Shown one piece after another: positions 15,101-26,500 of a stretch of DNA of 64,000 bases; positions within the stretch are counted from its first letter, which is position 1, and each line of letters starts with the position of its first letter. The stretch lies in contig NC_053144.1 in assembly GCF_016808335.1 (NCBI RefSeq), forward strand, positions 18,088,403-18,152,402, in the 5' to 3' direction. The notes below the pieces were generated by a model. That model saw only the letters and a list, made by a program, of their open reading frames with translations, was not told where the DNA came from and ran no database searches. Source of the DNA: Panicum virgatum (Eukaryota > Streptophyta > Magnoliopsida > Poales > Poaceae). The position numbers and the translations under genes were made by a program.

Positions 15101-17064
15101 TGTGCCTGCCTCAACTGGAGATGCACCTCAAGTAAAAGTCAGACGAGTTTAGATGACAATCTCCGTGCTAAGCCGGAGAATACACGTCAGCCCAAGGCTG
15201 ATCTTGATGATGATCAGGAAATTGAAATTGTCTTTGATGAGGAATCTGGTTCAGATGATAAACTTCCTTTCCCTCAACCAGATGATAGTCTCCAATCACC
15301 ACCTGTCATAATTGGGGAAAATTCTCCAGGTCCCATTGTTGAGGAGACAGAAAATCAGGAAAATGAAAGAATTCCCTTTTCTCAGAGGGCCACATCACTC
15401 CAAAAGGATGATGAAAGTCCTGGTGTTGACCTTTCTTCTCAGACAGCAATGCTTTCAGAAGCTAATAATCCTTCGGAACGAAAATATTCAGTTCCTAGCC
15501 CAGAGAAGAATTCTTTCCGTGATCATGTTTCTCCTATTAGTGTATCGGGTAGATCGTCTGCACAAGCAATCGGCAACAATCATCTCGCAGTAGATATGAG
15601 AAAAGAAGTCCACAGAAGTTTTCTGACACTTCTCTGTCAAGCGGATCCCATGGGCCCGAGCATAGACATTCCAATAACCATCCACCTCTGCCACCCATGC
15701 CACCTCCCAATTTCATCCATGCCCTCACAAATTCCGATTTAGTTAATAGGCAGTCATCTTCCTATAGTTCTAGAGATCGACCAACACCTAATGCTTCTGG
15801 TTATCCTACACAATCGTTTGACACTAGTATGACTAGTGCTTTTCACAGGCCTTCAGGTAATTGAAGATAAGAAATCTTTAGTTATGCTGCTGCTTTTTTA
15901 TTTTTTCTGTTACATAGTTTCTAAAATGTGAATTTCCTTTTGTAGGGTCAAACTCAATATATGCTTCCAGGTGCTGGTGGTTCATCATTGAATGATTTAC
16001 CCCAATGCAGACGCCAAACTTTTATGGAACACATTTCCAGTAAATAGGATCCCTTTGGAGACCTTCAGCTCTGGTCTATCTGCTCGACCGATGCCACCTC
16101 AACCTTATTCAGCTGTGGCTACTCAACATGCCACGATGAGCTCTAGCTCTCCTGCAGCACTGTATAACCAAGGCAGTGTTATCCAGCCTTCACCAACTGC
16201 TTCTATTACAAGTGATTCAAATTTAGGCATGAACTCTGTATCTGGCAGCATGCTTGCATCGAATATGTTGCCTTCATTTGCTTCACAGTTTCTGATGGGT
16301 AGGCCTTCCATGCCTACTTCATTTTTCGGCACGCCTCTTCCACAAGTTCAACTCTCATCTGCTCTTCAACAAAATATTTCTAATTCTCAGCCTTCTGTCT
16401 CCTCAGTACAACCACGGCCACCTCCACCCCCACCACCACCGCAGCAGCCACATCCTTCTCAGACACTCCAACAACTTGGCGCTATGCAACTGCCACAGCA
16501 AGATCAGCCTCTATCATATCCACAGAGTGCTATCTTGCCGCAAGTTCCATTGCAGTTTCCTAACCAGCTACCCATTCCTCAGCTACAATTGTATCATCAG
16601 AGCCAGCAGGAATCTGTGCAAGGTCTGAGGCAAGCTGGGGAACAATCACAACTTCAGAACCAGAATGTGCAAGGTGATAGTTTCTCTCAACAGCAGCAAG
16701 ACTCAGGGATCAACTTAAACCAGTTCTTTTCATCTCCGGAAGCCATTCAGGTATATTTTTATTTGCGAAGCTACATTTGGTGAGAACTTGATTTCAGGGT
16801 GACTGAAAGTCGTAACTTTAACTTTTCAGAGTCTACTTAGCGATCGAGAGAAGCTCTGCCAACTTTTGGAGCAGAACCCAAAACTCATGCAAATGCTTCA
16901 GGTAAACCTGTGTGAAATGTCTGAATTAGGCATTTTTAAGTTTTAATGCACCTGCATTCAGTCATCGGTTATTTGCATGTGCACTGTTAATTCTCAAGTT
17001 TGTGACGCATGTTGTTGTGACTGTCTTTGCCATTTGCCACCAGGATCGCATAGGCCAGTTGTAG
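3..17064 (+). CDS. VIR: VIRILIZER homolog (m6A writer complex), 3' part of gene, interrupted by an internal tandem duplication
   Basis: VIRILIZER is a large scaffold of the nuclear m6A mRNA methyltransferase complex (with MTA, MTB, FIP37 and HAKAI in plants). The first exons lie left of the window. Exons read from the sequence: 3-281, 384-485, 604-786, 1751-1892, 1982-2163, 2796-2881, 3296-3344, 3423-3489, 3582-4063, 4145-4244, 4365-4498, 4639-4706, 4799-5018, 5318-5533, 5625-5777, 6586-6639, 6721-6932, 7018-7084, 7421-7453, 7751-8067, 9201-10857, 10947-11266, then after the duplicated block 16267-16750, 16830-16901 and 17044-17064 (TAG). All borders are GT-AG and phases agree. Identity rests on remembered family motifs: GPIEDPSPVASARR, the SRPPSMHVDDYVARERN and GRPPSIHVDEFMARQRERQ blocks, and the C-terminal SDREKLCQLLEQNPKLMQML ending DRIGQL. 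The C-terminal third is Ser-, Pro- and Gln-rich. As printed, the first pass ends at a TAA created at the duplication junction (11268-11270). The real locus is probably single copy. Confidence 0.9.
6111..6186. repeat. (CT)38 microsatellite in a VIR intron
   Basis: An uninterrupted CT tract of 76 bp lies in the intron between the VIR exons ending at 5777 and starting at 6586. It sits about 60 bp left of the left edge of the 5 kb tandem duplication. It produces spurious Ser-Leu and Arg-Glu repeat frames on the two strands. Confidence 0.97.
6248..11266 (+). repeat. Tandem duplication, unit A (intact copy) inside VIR
   Basis: This 5,019-bp block is repeated almost exactly at 11270-16266. It begins with ACACACAAACTGG and ends with GCATCGAATAT. 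It holds VIR exons 6586-6639, 6721-6932, 7018-7084, 7421-7453, 7751-8067, 9201-10857 and the first 320 bp of the exon starting at 10947. Every exon in this copy keeps an open, phase-consistent reading frame. After the block come three extra bases (TTA, 11267-11269) and then unit B begins. The junction creates a stop codon 9 bases after the Leu-Ala-Ser-Asn codons. Confidence 0.96.
11270..16266 (+). repeat. Tandem duplication, unit B (copy with many 1-base indels)
   Basis: This second copy of the 6248-11266 block is 4,997 bp, 22 bp shorter. The net loss comes from roughly twenty small gaps and insertions. Most are single bases in homopolymer runs, for example the T runs near 11811 and 11827, the A run near 15005 and the C run near 16001. 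Substitutions are very rare. The right edge joins the unique 3' part of VIR (16267 onward) without a break in sequence sense. Confidence 0.96.
11608..15856 (+). pseudogene. Second, frame-damaged copy of VIR middle exons
   Basis: Exon counterparts are 11608-11661, 11743-11952, 12038-12104, 12436-12468, 12757-13072 and 14203-15856; the next exon starts at 15946 and runs on into the unique 3' end. Damage relative to unit A: two single-base losses in 11743-11952, one loss near 13012 in the exon 12757-13072, and three losses (near 15005, 15097 and 15136) that together shift and then restore the frame. There are further one-base gains or losses near 15588, 15707, 15730 and 15841, and one gain near 16001. 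Splice signals are all retained. Such a pattern, with intact splice sites, no substitutions and only homopolymer length errors, fits uncorrected sequence better than decay of a real pseudogene. If the duplication is real, this copy could not encode the VIR middle region. Confidence 0.75.
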
Positions 17065-17886
17065 CCACCGTGGTCAGCGTTGTTGTGAAGGTGACATCTA
17101 ATTCTGGGTCTATTGCTAGGTGTTCTGTTTTTGGCTATAGCTGTAGCTTAGTAGCTAGATGAGTACTGCTGCCTTGCTAGGCACGGATATGTATGCCCAT
17201 GTACATTATTCGTCTGTAATCCTGTGTAACATGTGAATATTTGTAACTTCAGTGCATGTCGTAATTTGTCGTTTCAAACTTGCATGTGGTGTTCAGATCA
17301 CTTCATGTGCAATGCTTCGAGACGTTGATGCTGCTGACTAAGCTGCTGCTAGTTTTGACGTTCCCTTCTGGTTCGAAATTTCGAATAGAAATGTACTTAG
17401 AAAACTGATCAATTAGTCCTGCGTCTACTTTAAAGTAGTATTCCGTCCCTGATCCCAAACGCAAGCCTAGTCCATATAACTTTCTTCCAAACAACAAAAT
17501 GTAGGTCCATTTCCATTTCAATACATGTTGCGTTTCATTTTCCATGCCTGCTTTAAACCTAAATAACGTTGTAAAACCTTGCCACCCAATCAACATGGAT
17601 TGGGAGGAAATAAGTTTATCCAAACGAAACTTCAATCCCTAGCAATTTAGGATTAACCGGTTTGGGAAGGAGATTAATCGAACAATATCAAAAAGAAAAT
17701 TTGATCACTCAAATTGTAAACCATCGCATACACATCTATAAACGAAGGCAGTTTATATGTTTCTTTAGCAGTGACAGTACTTGCGCCTTTTCCACGACCC
17801 GCAAAAAAGTAAGTGCTATGTGCATGTGGCTCGCGCCACCAATCGAAGACTCTGCACGCCAAGCAGCCTGGCTCCGGCGGATCCGA
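17065..17886. other. VIR 3'UTR and intergenic spacer to the LEA_2 gene
   Basis: The first 200-250 bp after the VIR stop are T-rich with GTAA and TGTAA stretches typical of a plant 3'UTR. The rest separates two convergent genes: VIR on plus and the LEA_2 gene on minus. I see no further coding sequence here. Confidence 0.5.
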
Positions 17887-18528
17887 TCAGAGCTTGGTGT
17901 GGTCGTGGCACACCTGGCTCCGGACCTTCATCTCCGGGACGCCGAAGATGACGTGGCAGTCGGAGTAGGCGACGACGCGCAGCTTGAGCACCCCGCCCAA
18001 GAGCCCAACCTTCCCGGGCACCCTCGCACTGGCGTCCAGCGGCACCGCGCCGGCCTCCATGTCCCGGACCAGCTGCGCCAGCTCGGCGCCGAAGCTGCTG
18101 GAGAGCACCGTCATCTCCAGCTCCATGGTGCCGTCGCCCCTGCTGGGGATGCGCCCGGGATCGACGCCGGCGACGCCCACCCGGACGCCGCGGTACCAGA
18201 GCTCGGCGCTCCCGGACTCGTACGAGAAGGACGCCCGGTTGGGGTTGTGCACGCCCACGGTGAGCAGCATGGTGAGGTTGAACTGGAGGTCGGGGCCCGG
18301 CGCGAAGCCGATGACCCGCGAGGAGACGAGCCGCGTGGTGGGGTCGCGCACGCGGAGCACCGTGAGGAAGAGGACCAGCAGCGTGACGCCCAGGAGCGCG
18401 GCCGCGCCCAGGGACACGAGGAGGCAGACGCAGCAGCAGCGCCGGCGCCGGTGCCGGCGGCGCTGGAGCTTGTCGTCGGCGGCGTGGGTGGGAAGAATGG
18501 TGGCGGCGGCGTTGTTCGAGTCCATCAT
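17887..18528 (-). CDS. LEA_2 / NHL (NDR1-HIN1-like) family membrane protein
   Basis: This is an intronless, very GC-rich gene of 213 codons. The start at 18528 gives Met-Met-Asp-Ser-Asn-Asn; the frame is open further upstream, but the upstream part looks like 5'UTR and a TATA-like stretch lies about 200 bp away. The protein has a short acidic and polar N-terminus, a run of Arg and Cys (about residues 21-32) and a strongly hydrophobic single membrane segment (about 33-57). The rest is a roughly 155-residue LEA_2-type domain with the family-like VGVHNPNRASFSYESG segment. Proteins of this family are type II membrane proteins of the plasma membrane or ER, often linked to defence or stress. The family call rests on overall shape and this motif. 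The individual gene cannot be named and no specific role is shown by the sequence. Confidence 0.8.
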   Translation of the reverse strand: MMDSNNAAATILPTHAADDKLQRRRHRRRRCCCVCLLVSLGAAALLGVTLLVLFLTVLRVRDPTTRLVSSRVIGFAPGPDLQFNLTMLLTVGVHNPNRASFSYESGSAELWYRGVRVGVAGVDPGRIPSRGDGTMELEMTVLSSSFGAELAQLVRDMEAGAVPLDASARVPGKVGLLGGVLKLRVVAYSDCHVIFGVPEMKVRSQVCHDHTKL

Positions 18529-18734
18529 CGGAACGTGATTTACGTGATCGCCGGTGGAGTACTGGATCTCTGGATGCCGGGGACAAGCGAGTTTTAACGG
18601 GGAGGTTGGGTGGTTTCGCGGTGCACGCACCCCGAGTATTTTAGAACTGGTAACGGGTAACGGATGAAACCGCACGGCCATTTGGCAAGGAGGCAATCGC
18701 CTGCCTAGTGGTCGTTTTGGAGCAGCGTGTGTGC

Positions 18735-18747
18735 ATAAATATATATA
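18735..18747 (-). promoter_or_regulatory. Probable TATA box of the LEA_2 gene
   Basis: Read on the minus strand the stretch is TATATATATTTAT, about 205 bp upstream of the ATG at 18528. That would place transcription start near 18700 and leave a 5'UTR of roughly 170 bp. Position and composition are the only support. Confidence 0.45.
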
Positions 18748-20064
18748 CATTGCCGTGGCGTCTGGTTTGCTTCGTTTAGTCGGTAGACTGTTGCTCGCTC
18801 GTGCCGGAAAAGGTTTATTTTTCTAGCTGCTACCGTGCCGTAACGTGGCACCAGTGAAACAACTCCAAAGCCGTAAATGGTTGTCACTAGATAAAATGAA
18901 GCTGAAAACAGGAAAATTCTCGATGATCGGCTGAATGCCTGATTGTCCTCTGCTCCTCTATCTAGCAAGTCAACTGATGTGCACTCAAACTGCCGGAGCT
19001 GAGCAGCTGACTAAATGACTTCCAAATGTTAGCTTTGCTCTGGATACGCTACCAATTAGAGACACTCAAACTGACCATCTTTCCTAATTCACTTTCCTTT
19101 TCCTTGTAATGTTGTCTAAACCACCTTTATTCCTCTCCTCCCCGAAAGAAAGGGGATAACCCGCTCTCCCCTTTCCTCCTTATCCCCTTGATTTCATTTA
19201 TTACCTGTGAAGTTGAGAAATCAAAGACAAGGGGGTATTTCACATTCCACCAAGAAGGGTGATACACTAAATACTTTCCTTGCAAGTCAGATTCAGGTAA
19301 TCCTCAACTTATTAAATATACCGCGACTTTGCAGTGTAGTTTCTGATATACCAGACACTTAGAATATTTAATGGAATTACAAACAAAACAAGCTTTATCC
19401 ACAGATCAAATCTAGTAAAATAATAAAAAAGACATTCTGATGCTAAACACCCATAGCTTTTACAAAATATGGTAGAATCAGCTCACCCCTAAAATCCACA
19501 AACATAGCTTATGCAGAACAGGAAAACAGTAGCCAGAGCACATAGGCACCTTGCCACCCTTCGTTTCCACTTTCTGGTGACAATCAAGTCCATATTATCA
19601 ACTCAAGTAGGTTTGTGTTCAGCCATCATGGTACACCTCAGCGATTACCTTAACCTGCCTCATTTACATGGACTAACATTTCCAGTTTTTTTTAATGGAA
19701 ACTCAACAGAGAATCGGTAGGTTACTAAAAAAACAGAGAATTGGTAGAGATGCGACCAAGTTTACAGAGTTCTTAGCATAGCCTTCCTCTTTTTCATTGT
19801 GGCGGGGAAAAAACATCCACGCCATGAACCAAAAGAAATGCTTCATTCAGTGTATTTCCCAGTCCAATTCCGGGACAAGTGCAGAGTATCTGGAATAGCA
19901 AGAAAAACCCGCAACATATATTACTAGTCTACTGGCAGAGACAAAGGCCCAGCAGATGACATCTTCTAGCAAATACAGACATTGAAACAAAACACAGAAA
20001 AACTAGCTGAAAGAAGGTTAACTCTTGAGATAAGATTTCATGTTCATATAGTAGTACCTTAATA
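18748..20064. other. Intergenic region with a short inverted repeat
   Basis: No gene is seen. An exact 10-bp inverted repeat (AAGGGGATAA at 19150-19159 and its complement at 19180-19189) with a 20-base C- and T-rich loop is the only clear structure. The stretch just before 20065 is probably the 3'UTR of the carrier gene that ends at 20065. Confidence 0.5.
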
Positions 20065-22620
20065 CTATACTCGCTTTATACCAAGAAACTTAGCACTGTA
20101 CTCCCAAGCAACAATTGCCGCTGCGTTGGCAGGGAAAGCTCTTGCTAGTGTCGGTCCAAGGCCAGCATAACAGCCACCCATCCCAGCTCTCCTATAAACC
20201 TGTCACATTTCAAACATGTTGGTTGTGCCTGCCACCATCAGGACAAGACACTAGCTGATTAAAGCGCAACATTGTGAGGCATAGTAAGAGCACTACCATG
20301 CTTAAAATTCGAAAGGGGTTTCGGCTCGAATGAGGGTCCGGATTGGTCTGTATGATGGTTTTTGCAACATCCAGAGGTAGGGTAGCTGTCCAGAACTACA
20401 GATAGGAAATACTCGTCACAATGAGGGTGTAAAAAGGTGCATTACAAAGAATTTAAACAATGCAAAATACTTACTGCCATTCCACTAATGCCACCACTGA
20501 TGACCCCTATCCCAATATCTTTTGCCAGAACAAAATGACTGCTACTGGAAAACCGAGGAGAATCCAAATATTTGTGCATCCAGTATCGGCTGTACTCATA
20601 ACCGCAAAAAAAGACAGCATTGCCAATTGCCTCTCTAAACAATGTTGCCAGACCACCACGGAACAAACCCCTAAGCTGCAACACAACAACAGATAATTAG
20701 TCTGGCAACAGTTAAGCTATCGAATAGAAGCAGGAGGCAAGTTGATCTCACCCCTTCACTTTCCAATGTTTTCACAGCACAATCTAGAGGGCTGGAGTAC
20801 CTAGCACCATGCATTACATCCTTCCCTTGAACTTGCATTCTGCACTGAAGAAGGTCTTGACATCACATCATTAAATGCCACCTGAACCATCCTAAGTCCT
20901 TACATCAATTAGAGAAAAGAGGAAATTTAGACGCAACACTGACCTTGGTCAGCTCAGTCGGAGTGAGGATGAAGCTAATCAGGGCCCCACTACATGCAGC
21001 AGAAGGAATGATTACCCGTAGATGCGGCCTACCATCCTCATAGTTTCTCTGAAAGAAACAATTTAAGAAAGCTATACTAAAACTAATGCTAGGGCTTGAC
21101 TCAAGATTTGCAATCTTCCTGCTTGCTCACAGTTATATGCTTAATTCTTTTAGTTGGGAATATCATTTAAATACCTGTAATAATTGTTTGGCTTGGGAAT
21201 ATGTGCCGAAGAAAAGAGAGCTTTCAACTGCTATACCAATAAATGAAGATGATGCACCTTTGTACAACCCTCTAATCTGCAAGAGAAAAAGCCAGCAAAG
21301 AAGTACAGTTAGTGGATGAACAAACCTTATAAAATTCCGTCCTTACAAAATGTTATGATAATGTATATCAATCCTAAATTTAACACGTGCAGGTTCTAAT
21401 ACTGGGACTGACATGAACTCCAAGGAAAACAGCCACGGCAAACTTGATCCCTTGCCTTTAAGTAGAAGGATGGTGACACAAGACCAAGCAATATTAAAGA
21501 AGGAGCTTACTCCTTCCTCAAGCAGTATTCTACTAGTGCAGTGGAACGCATTCTTGTACACCTTTCCATAAGCTGTGGTATTGTGAGCTTGCAGTTTGAC
21601 CTATCAGTGAACAAATAAATCTTAACCGGCATGGACCAGATTAACAAGAAAATCTTAAATTGACATGAACCAAATTTATATTAATGATAATCATATATTT
21701 CATCCAGAATGAAGAGCTTTGGCTGGTAGCTTGTATGCATTGTATTACACTGGTATATCAAGGAATTGTTCAACAGGCACAGACTTAACAAACAAAATCC
21801 ATCGCCAGCTGGCTTTCCCAATGTACTACAGATTTGTGTTTATGAACTCATTTTACAATGCCACAAACGCCTCGAACTGTGGACCATCAAAGCCCAATAG
21901 GGCTTTCTATGGGGAGTGATGCCTTGTTTTGTGGCAAATCCTCAATCAAGGGTAAATACCATCTAAATAAGGCCAGACAGACCAGAGTAAATAGAAATTT
22001 TGAGAGACACCACAGTTTAAGTGGGTAGGCACCACTGTTCCTAGAAGCATGGTACCTAGCATATCAATCTAAGTTCATATCTAAAGGTCCCTAAGCATAG
22101 TCAACAGGCCCTAGTATTGCAGGTGCCCCTAGCTCCTACTGCTCTTCTGTGCATGATCTGCATGGGCCCTAAAGAGCGGCACACGTTTGCTAAAATGTTC
22201 TACTGAGTACTGACAAACCATAGCATGCACATTATGCTGCTGATTGTGTAAGTTGAAGTAAGCTTAATCAAACAACTGATAAAGGGCGAATGCAGCACTA
22301 TCGAGAACCTTGACGCCATATACAAGGTCATCGCAACCCACCTCTCCCAAAGCATTTCGGATGAATGGAACCTTGCAAGCATTTCATCAAACAGCTATTG
22401 TAGGGGCATAGCATCGCAAGAAACACTGAAACCGACAGGTTGACCAAGAGCAAGACAAAAATTGCGGAGAACGACGCACGCGAAGGCAATAGCGGAAACG
22501 ATGAGATGAGAGAAAGAAATACACCTTGACGGTGTCGAACGGGTGGCCCACTACGACCTGGGCGATGCCGGCGACGGATCCGGCGACATATTCCTTGGCA
22601 GCGTCGCCCGCACCGGCCAT
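20065..22620 (-). CDS. BAC1: Mitochondrial basic amino acid carrier (arginine/ornithine), BAC1-like
   Basis: This is a mitochondrial carrier family (SLC25) protein of 306 aa encoded by eight exons: 22525-22620, 21511-21600, 21175-21276, 20944-21048, 20752-20844, 20475-20675, 20297-20395 and 20065-20199 (stop TAG). Every exon is a multiple of three, so all seven introns are phase 0. The three carrier signatures are visible: HPFDTVK in repeat 1, TPTELTK in repeat 2 and LPLDVAK in repeat 3. Also present are RGLYKGASSSF, FRGGLATLFRE and the C-terminal CYAGLGPTLARAFPANAA. The whole closely follows plant BAC1, which exchanges arginine, ornithine and related basic amino acids across the inner mitochondrial membrane, as in arginine breakdown during germination. 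Length matches the family (about 300-310 aa). Substrate is inferred from family resemblance. The genes on both sides are also on the minus strand but unrelated. Confidence 0.9.
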
Positions 22621-23523
22621 CTGAAGGATAGGGTGCGGGCGTAACTACTCGTACCAAGGGAAGAGGGGAATGCAGAAATGGGTGCGAATGGGACGATCGC
22701 CGGCGGCCGCGCAGCGCCGCCGCCGTCGTGTCGCGGCGAATGCGGGGAAGGGAAAAGGAAGGAGGCACCACCAAGGCCCAGGGACCTCAACTGGCACTGG
22801 CAGCGCATCAAACATGGGCCGAGTCAGATGGGCGCTGTTTATTTGCATCTTCTTTTTCTGAACTTGGGCCTCTTCCCATAAAAAAAAAGGAGGAAAACTC
22901 TGGGCCTCTTTGCTTCACCACCACGTCGAACGAAAGAATAGTTTGATGCGCATGCATAGATGTTCATGCACATGGCAGGTCATGTAAACAAGCGTTAGAT
23001 TTTAGGGTTTGCATTATTTATATGCCATGTATTCCTTCCGAGGGTGCTATGTATGAAACATCCTCCGTTTGTTTCAGGAACAGAGCATGCATGTCATTTG
23101 TATGAAATATGTAGTGCTCTCCAGATTCATGGATCTTCAGTACCATGTGCAGTAAATACCTGACTGAGCCATTGAAACACTTCGGTTTTCTATCAAAAAG
23201 AATGTTTACCCTCTCCATCTGAAGGGGCGGTCATGACTATACTAGGTATGTAGTTCATCTGTACAAAAGAATTTGTTGGCCTTGCTGGCTCACACAAAAC
23301 TAACTTATACTACATCATTTGTTTCTATGGCAATTTAAGATCACCGATCGCGCCCCTAGAATATATATATATTTTTTTTGTGTTTTTCTTCGAGCTAAAC
23401 CGGGTCACTGGCCTCATCAAGGTATAATCCGTACATGGAGGCTGGCTGGCATAGAGCTACAAATACTGGCTACACCATGGCCATCAGCTTCCTCTTTTGC
23501 TTCCAGCATTGTTCTGTGGGACA
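22621..23523. other. Spacer between BAC1 start and ATG9 stop
   Basis: The stretch 22621-22850 is GC-rich and is the likely 5'UTR and promoter of the BAC1-like gene. From about 23000 to 23523 lies the probable 3'UTR of ATG9. No other gene is seen; the several short frames at 22550-22900 come from GC-rich sequence. Confidence 0.5.
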
Positions 23524-26500
23524 TCAGCAAAATGGGAAACTCAGGCCCTCCTCTAGGTCGGGGTCATCATCCATGTACCTTGTCTTGGACAGGGCCTGGG
23601 GGTTTGTCCAGCTACTGTTAGTTCTGTAATCTCTTTGTTCTAGCTCTTTGGTTCCCTCCGACACGTCGCTGCTGTGATAGCTTGAATGATAGCCAGACCG
23701 ATAATGATTTCCAAAGTTCGGAGGCTCACGGAAACTGTCTTCTGGACCAGTAGGATGTGCATTGTTCAGTGCCCAATCGCTGTGCTGGCTGGAACCGTGG
23801 CCAGATGTGTAGTGATTTGCAAAGTCTGGAGGCTCAATAAAGCTGTCATGAGGAGTCTCAATAGAACTGTCTTGTGGATACGTCTGGCGTGCAGAGGCCT
23901 GGGCCCACCAAGTGCAGCTTGTAGAATTTTGTTCCCTGCCCTGGTGCTTGAAGATGGCACGCTGAAAGAACGCGCTTGATGTTGATGCCTCCAAGTGTCT
24001 TAGAGCTCTTTCATATATATTAGAATCCCAGATTTCCTCCTCTTCAATCTCAGTAAATGGCTTGCTCAGAGGTGGCCATATATCCTCCCCTGGTTCATCG
24101 GGGTGGTTAGATGATTCTGCATCTCTGCCTGAGTGTTCAGAGTGACACGTGTAATACCAGTCCAGAATGTATGGATAAGCTCTTTGATCTGTGTCAAGCA
24201 GCCCTAATGGACTAAACTTATAAATAATCCCATTGCCTGGAAAAACATCTCTGGAAAGCAGCCGATGGAAAATGTTGCTACAACTTTGACCTCTACTACT
24301 CGACACAAGTTGTGATTCTTCCATTGCTTGAAAAGTATATTTACGAATTTGCATTTCCTTGAATCTCTGAAGATTGCACAAAAACTGCTTGCCATATGGA
24401 CTTGGCTGCCATGATGTATATGCGCTTTGGAAACTGCAAAATAAAATAACATAGCCACTTAAGGCCAACGTTCATCAAAAATAATTTATGCTACATTTTA
24501 TCCTTCGAAATAATTTTAATGCCAGTTTTTCTTAGATCTGTGTCAAATTGTCAATGAGATTACAAGGATTGGAATTTATTTGTACTTGTAATGGATTGGA
24601 GCAGAAAGGAAAACTTGGTCACTACATAAATAAGAACATTTCACATCTCAGTAATGAAGAAAATCATACAACTCTTTGAAGACAAAACTAGTGAGTAGTG
24701 ACAGATGTTAAGTATCCTCAGTGCCACAAGTCCACTACATATACAAATACATCAAAGAATGAACTGAGCCTGCTTTACTAATTAATGTATGTAATTCCTC
24801 CTACATATGTTTCATGTCACTTTTTTAGAAAAAAATAAACCAATGCCAAATCCAATTTATTCATGAACTTATAGTTTTCACAAGCCTTATCTGCGACGAT
24901 GACCCCAAAAAAGAAACAAACTACCAGGTAAAATGTTATGCCATATATATTATATGGTATTGAAATGAAGTGTACCTTAATAATGATTTCTCCATTTTCC
25001 CTTGAGAGCTCCTCATATCTTTTACTGAATCAAGTGGTGAACCATAGTTTCTATTTCCATGTCTTTGGAAGTCAAACAAACTTAAGCTATTGAGAAAAAT
25101 AGAAGGAAGTTAGGAACCATGCAGAGTAGCAACATTAGTAGATCATAATAAGTAATAGCACTTAGCACAATACAGACACAAACCTGCATACATCTCCCAC
25201 TCCATCTACATAAACTGTAAATTCCGAAATGAAGCACAAAATATCATTGACGCGCTGTAGATGGGGAAAAAGGTAAATCATTATACAACATAATCTAGAA
25301 ACAAACTTCCGTTGATCTTGCTCAAAACATACCTTTGGTAGCACAAATATTAGCAAGTAAGGAGTGATGAAAATCGAGGCCATCTCTTCCAAAAGCATTG
25401 TTATGGTATACTGCAATATCAGTTAACAAGCAATAAGCTACAGTTCTAAAACAAATATTGTAAATCATACCCAGGATCTGATAAACCAAAAAAACAATAG
25501 TCCATTGCCTATAAATGCAAAGTACCCAATTTGGCATTAACTTATTGAGTTCTTATTAAAAAAAATCGACCGCTGAGAGTACTGAACCCCTTCCAATTCC
25601 CAAGTATGGATCCCAATACCCAAAAGTAGGCATTACCCATCACGATGCCTAGGCTCTTGTGGGGCGAGGCAACATGAACCAATCCCTTTTCTTTCTTTTT
25701 TTTCAAGATAAATGCTATACCAATCATCAAACATCAAAACTGGGGGAAAAAAAGAAGGAAAAGGGGGATTGGCCCAACCGAACCCCCATACCCGTAGTAC
25801 AATAGTACTTATCTACTAGTTCTGATCTCTCTATGCACTCTCCCTGTCTATCTTGCAGCAGCTGCCTCCCTCCCTCCTGCTAACAAGCCAGCTACTCCAC
25901 CATGCTTCTCAGACAAATCACCACCGCTGTCCCCAGCCATAGAGGCAGAGCTGCACCAGCCACTGGTACCGGACCTGGCATCCTCCCTTCCCACTCACTC
26001 ACTCATGGAAAAAGGATATAAGAACTAAATATGCTAGAATGACACAGGAACTACAATGAAATGAATCAAGTTATTTATGATTCGACTGTAAAAACTCAGG
26101 GAAGTGAATTACCTGAAACAGAGTTTCAAATTCTTTCCGCACAAGTTCACTGCTCTCTTTACCACGCCATCTTTTTGGCATGTAATGTGTATGTTGGACA
26201 ACAAGGGTCATAGCTCCTTCTGGGTCAATCACTTGAAGCTCATCTGCCACAACTTTCCGACTTACAGTTGCAATGGTTCCAAAAATAACAGTATACCAGA
26301 AAAGATTACGTCCGAAAACCTTCATAAATCATAACCCATAAAGAAATGAGAATTTAAAGGTAGAAGGTATCGATTGTGTGACACAAAGGATGCAGTAAAA
26401 AAAAACTTACATGGCCCTCAAGGATAGATTCGCCCAGGATGCCAAGGATGAGAAGGATTCCTGCCAAGCCACCGGATACAAACGAAACAAATTTTGCAAC

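Noticed and set aside
17662..18597. 311-codon plus-strand frame over the LEA_2 gene
   Set aside because: A GC-rich shadow; the minus frame has a membrane segment and an LEA_2-type domain.
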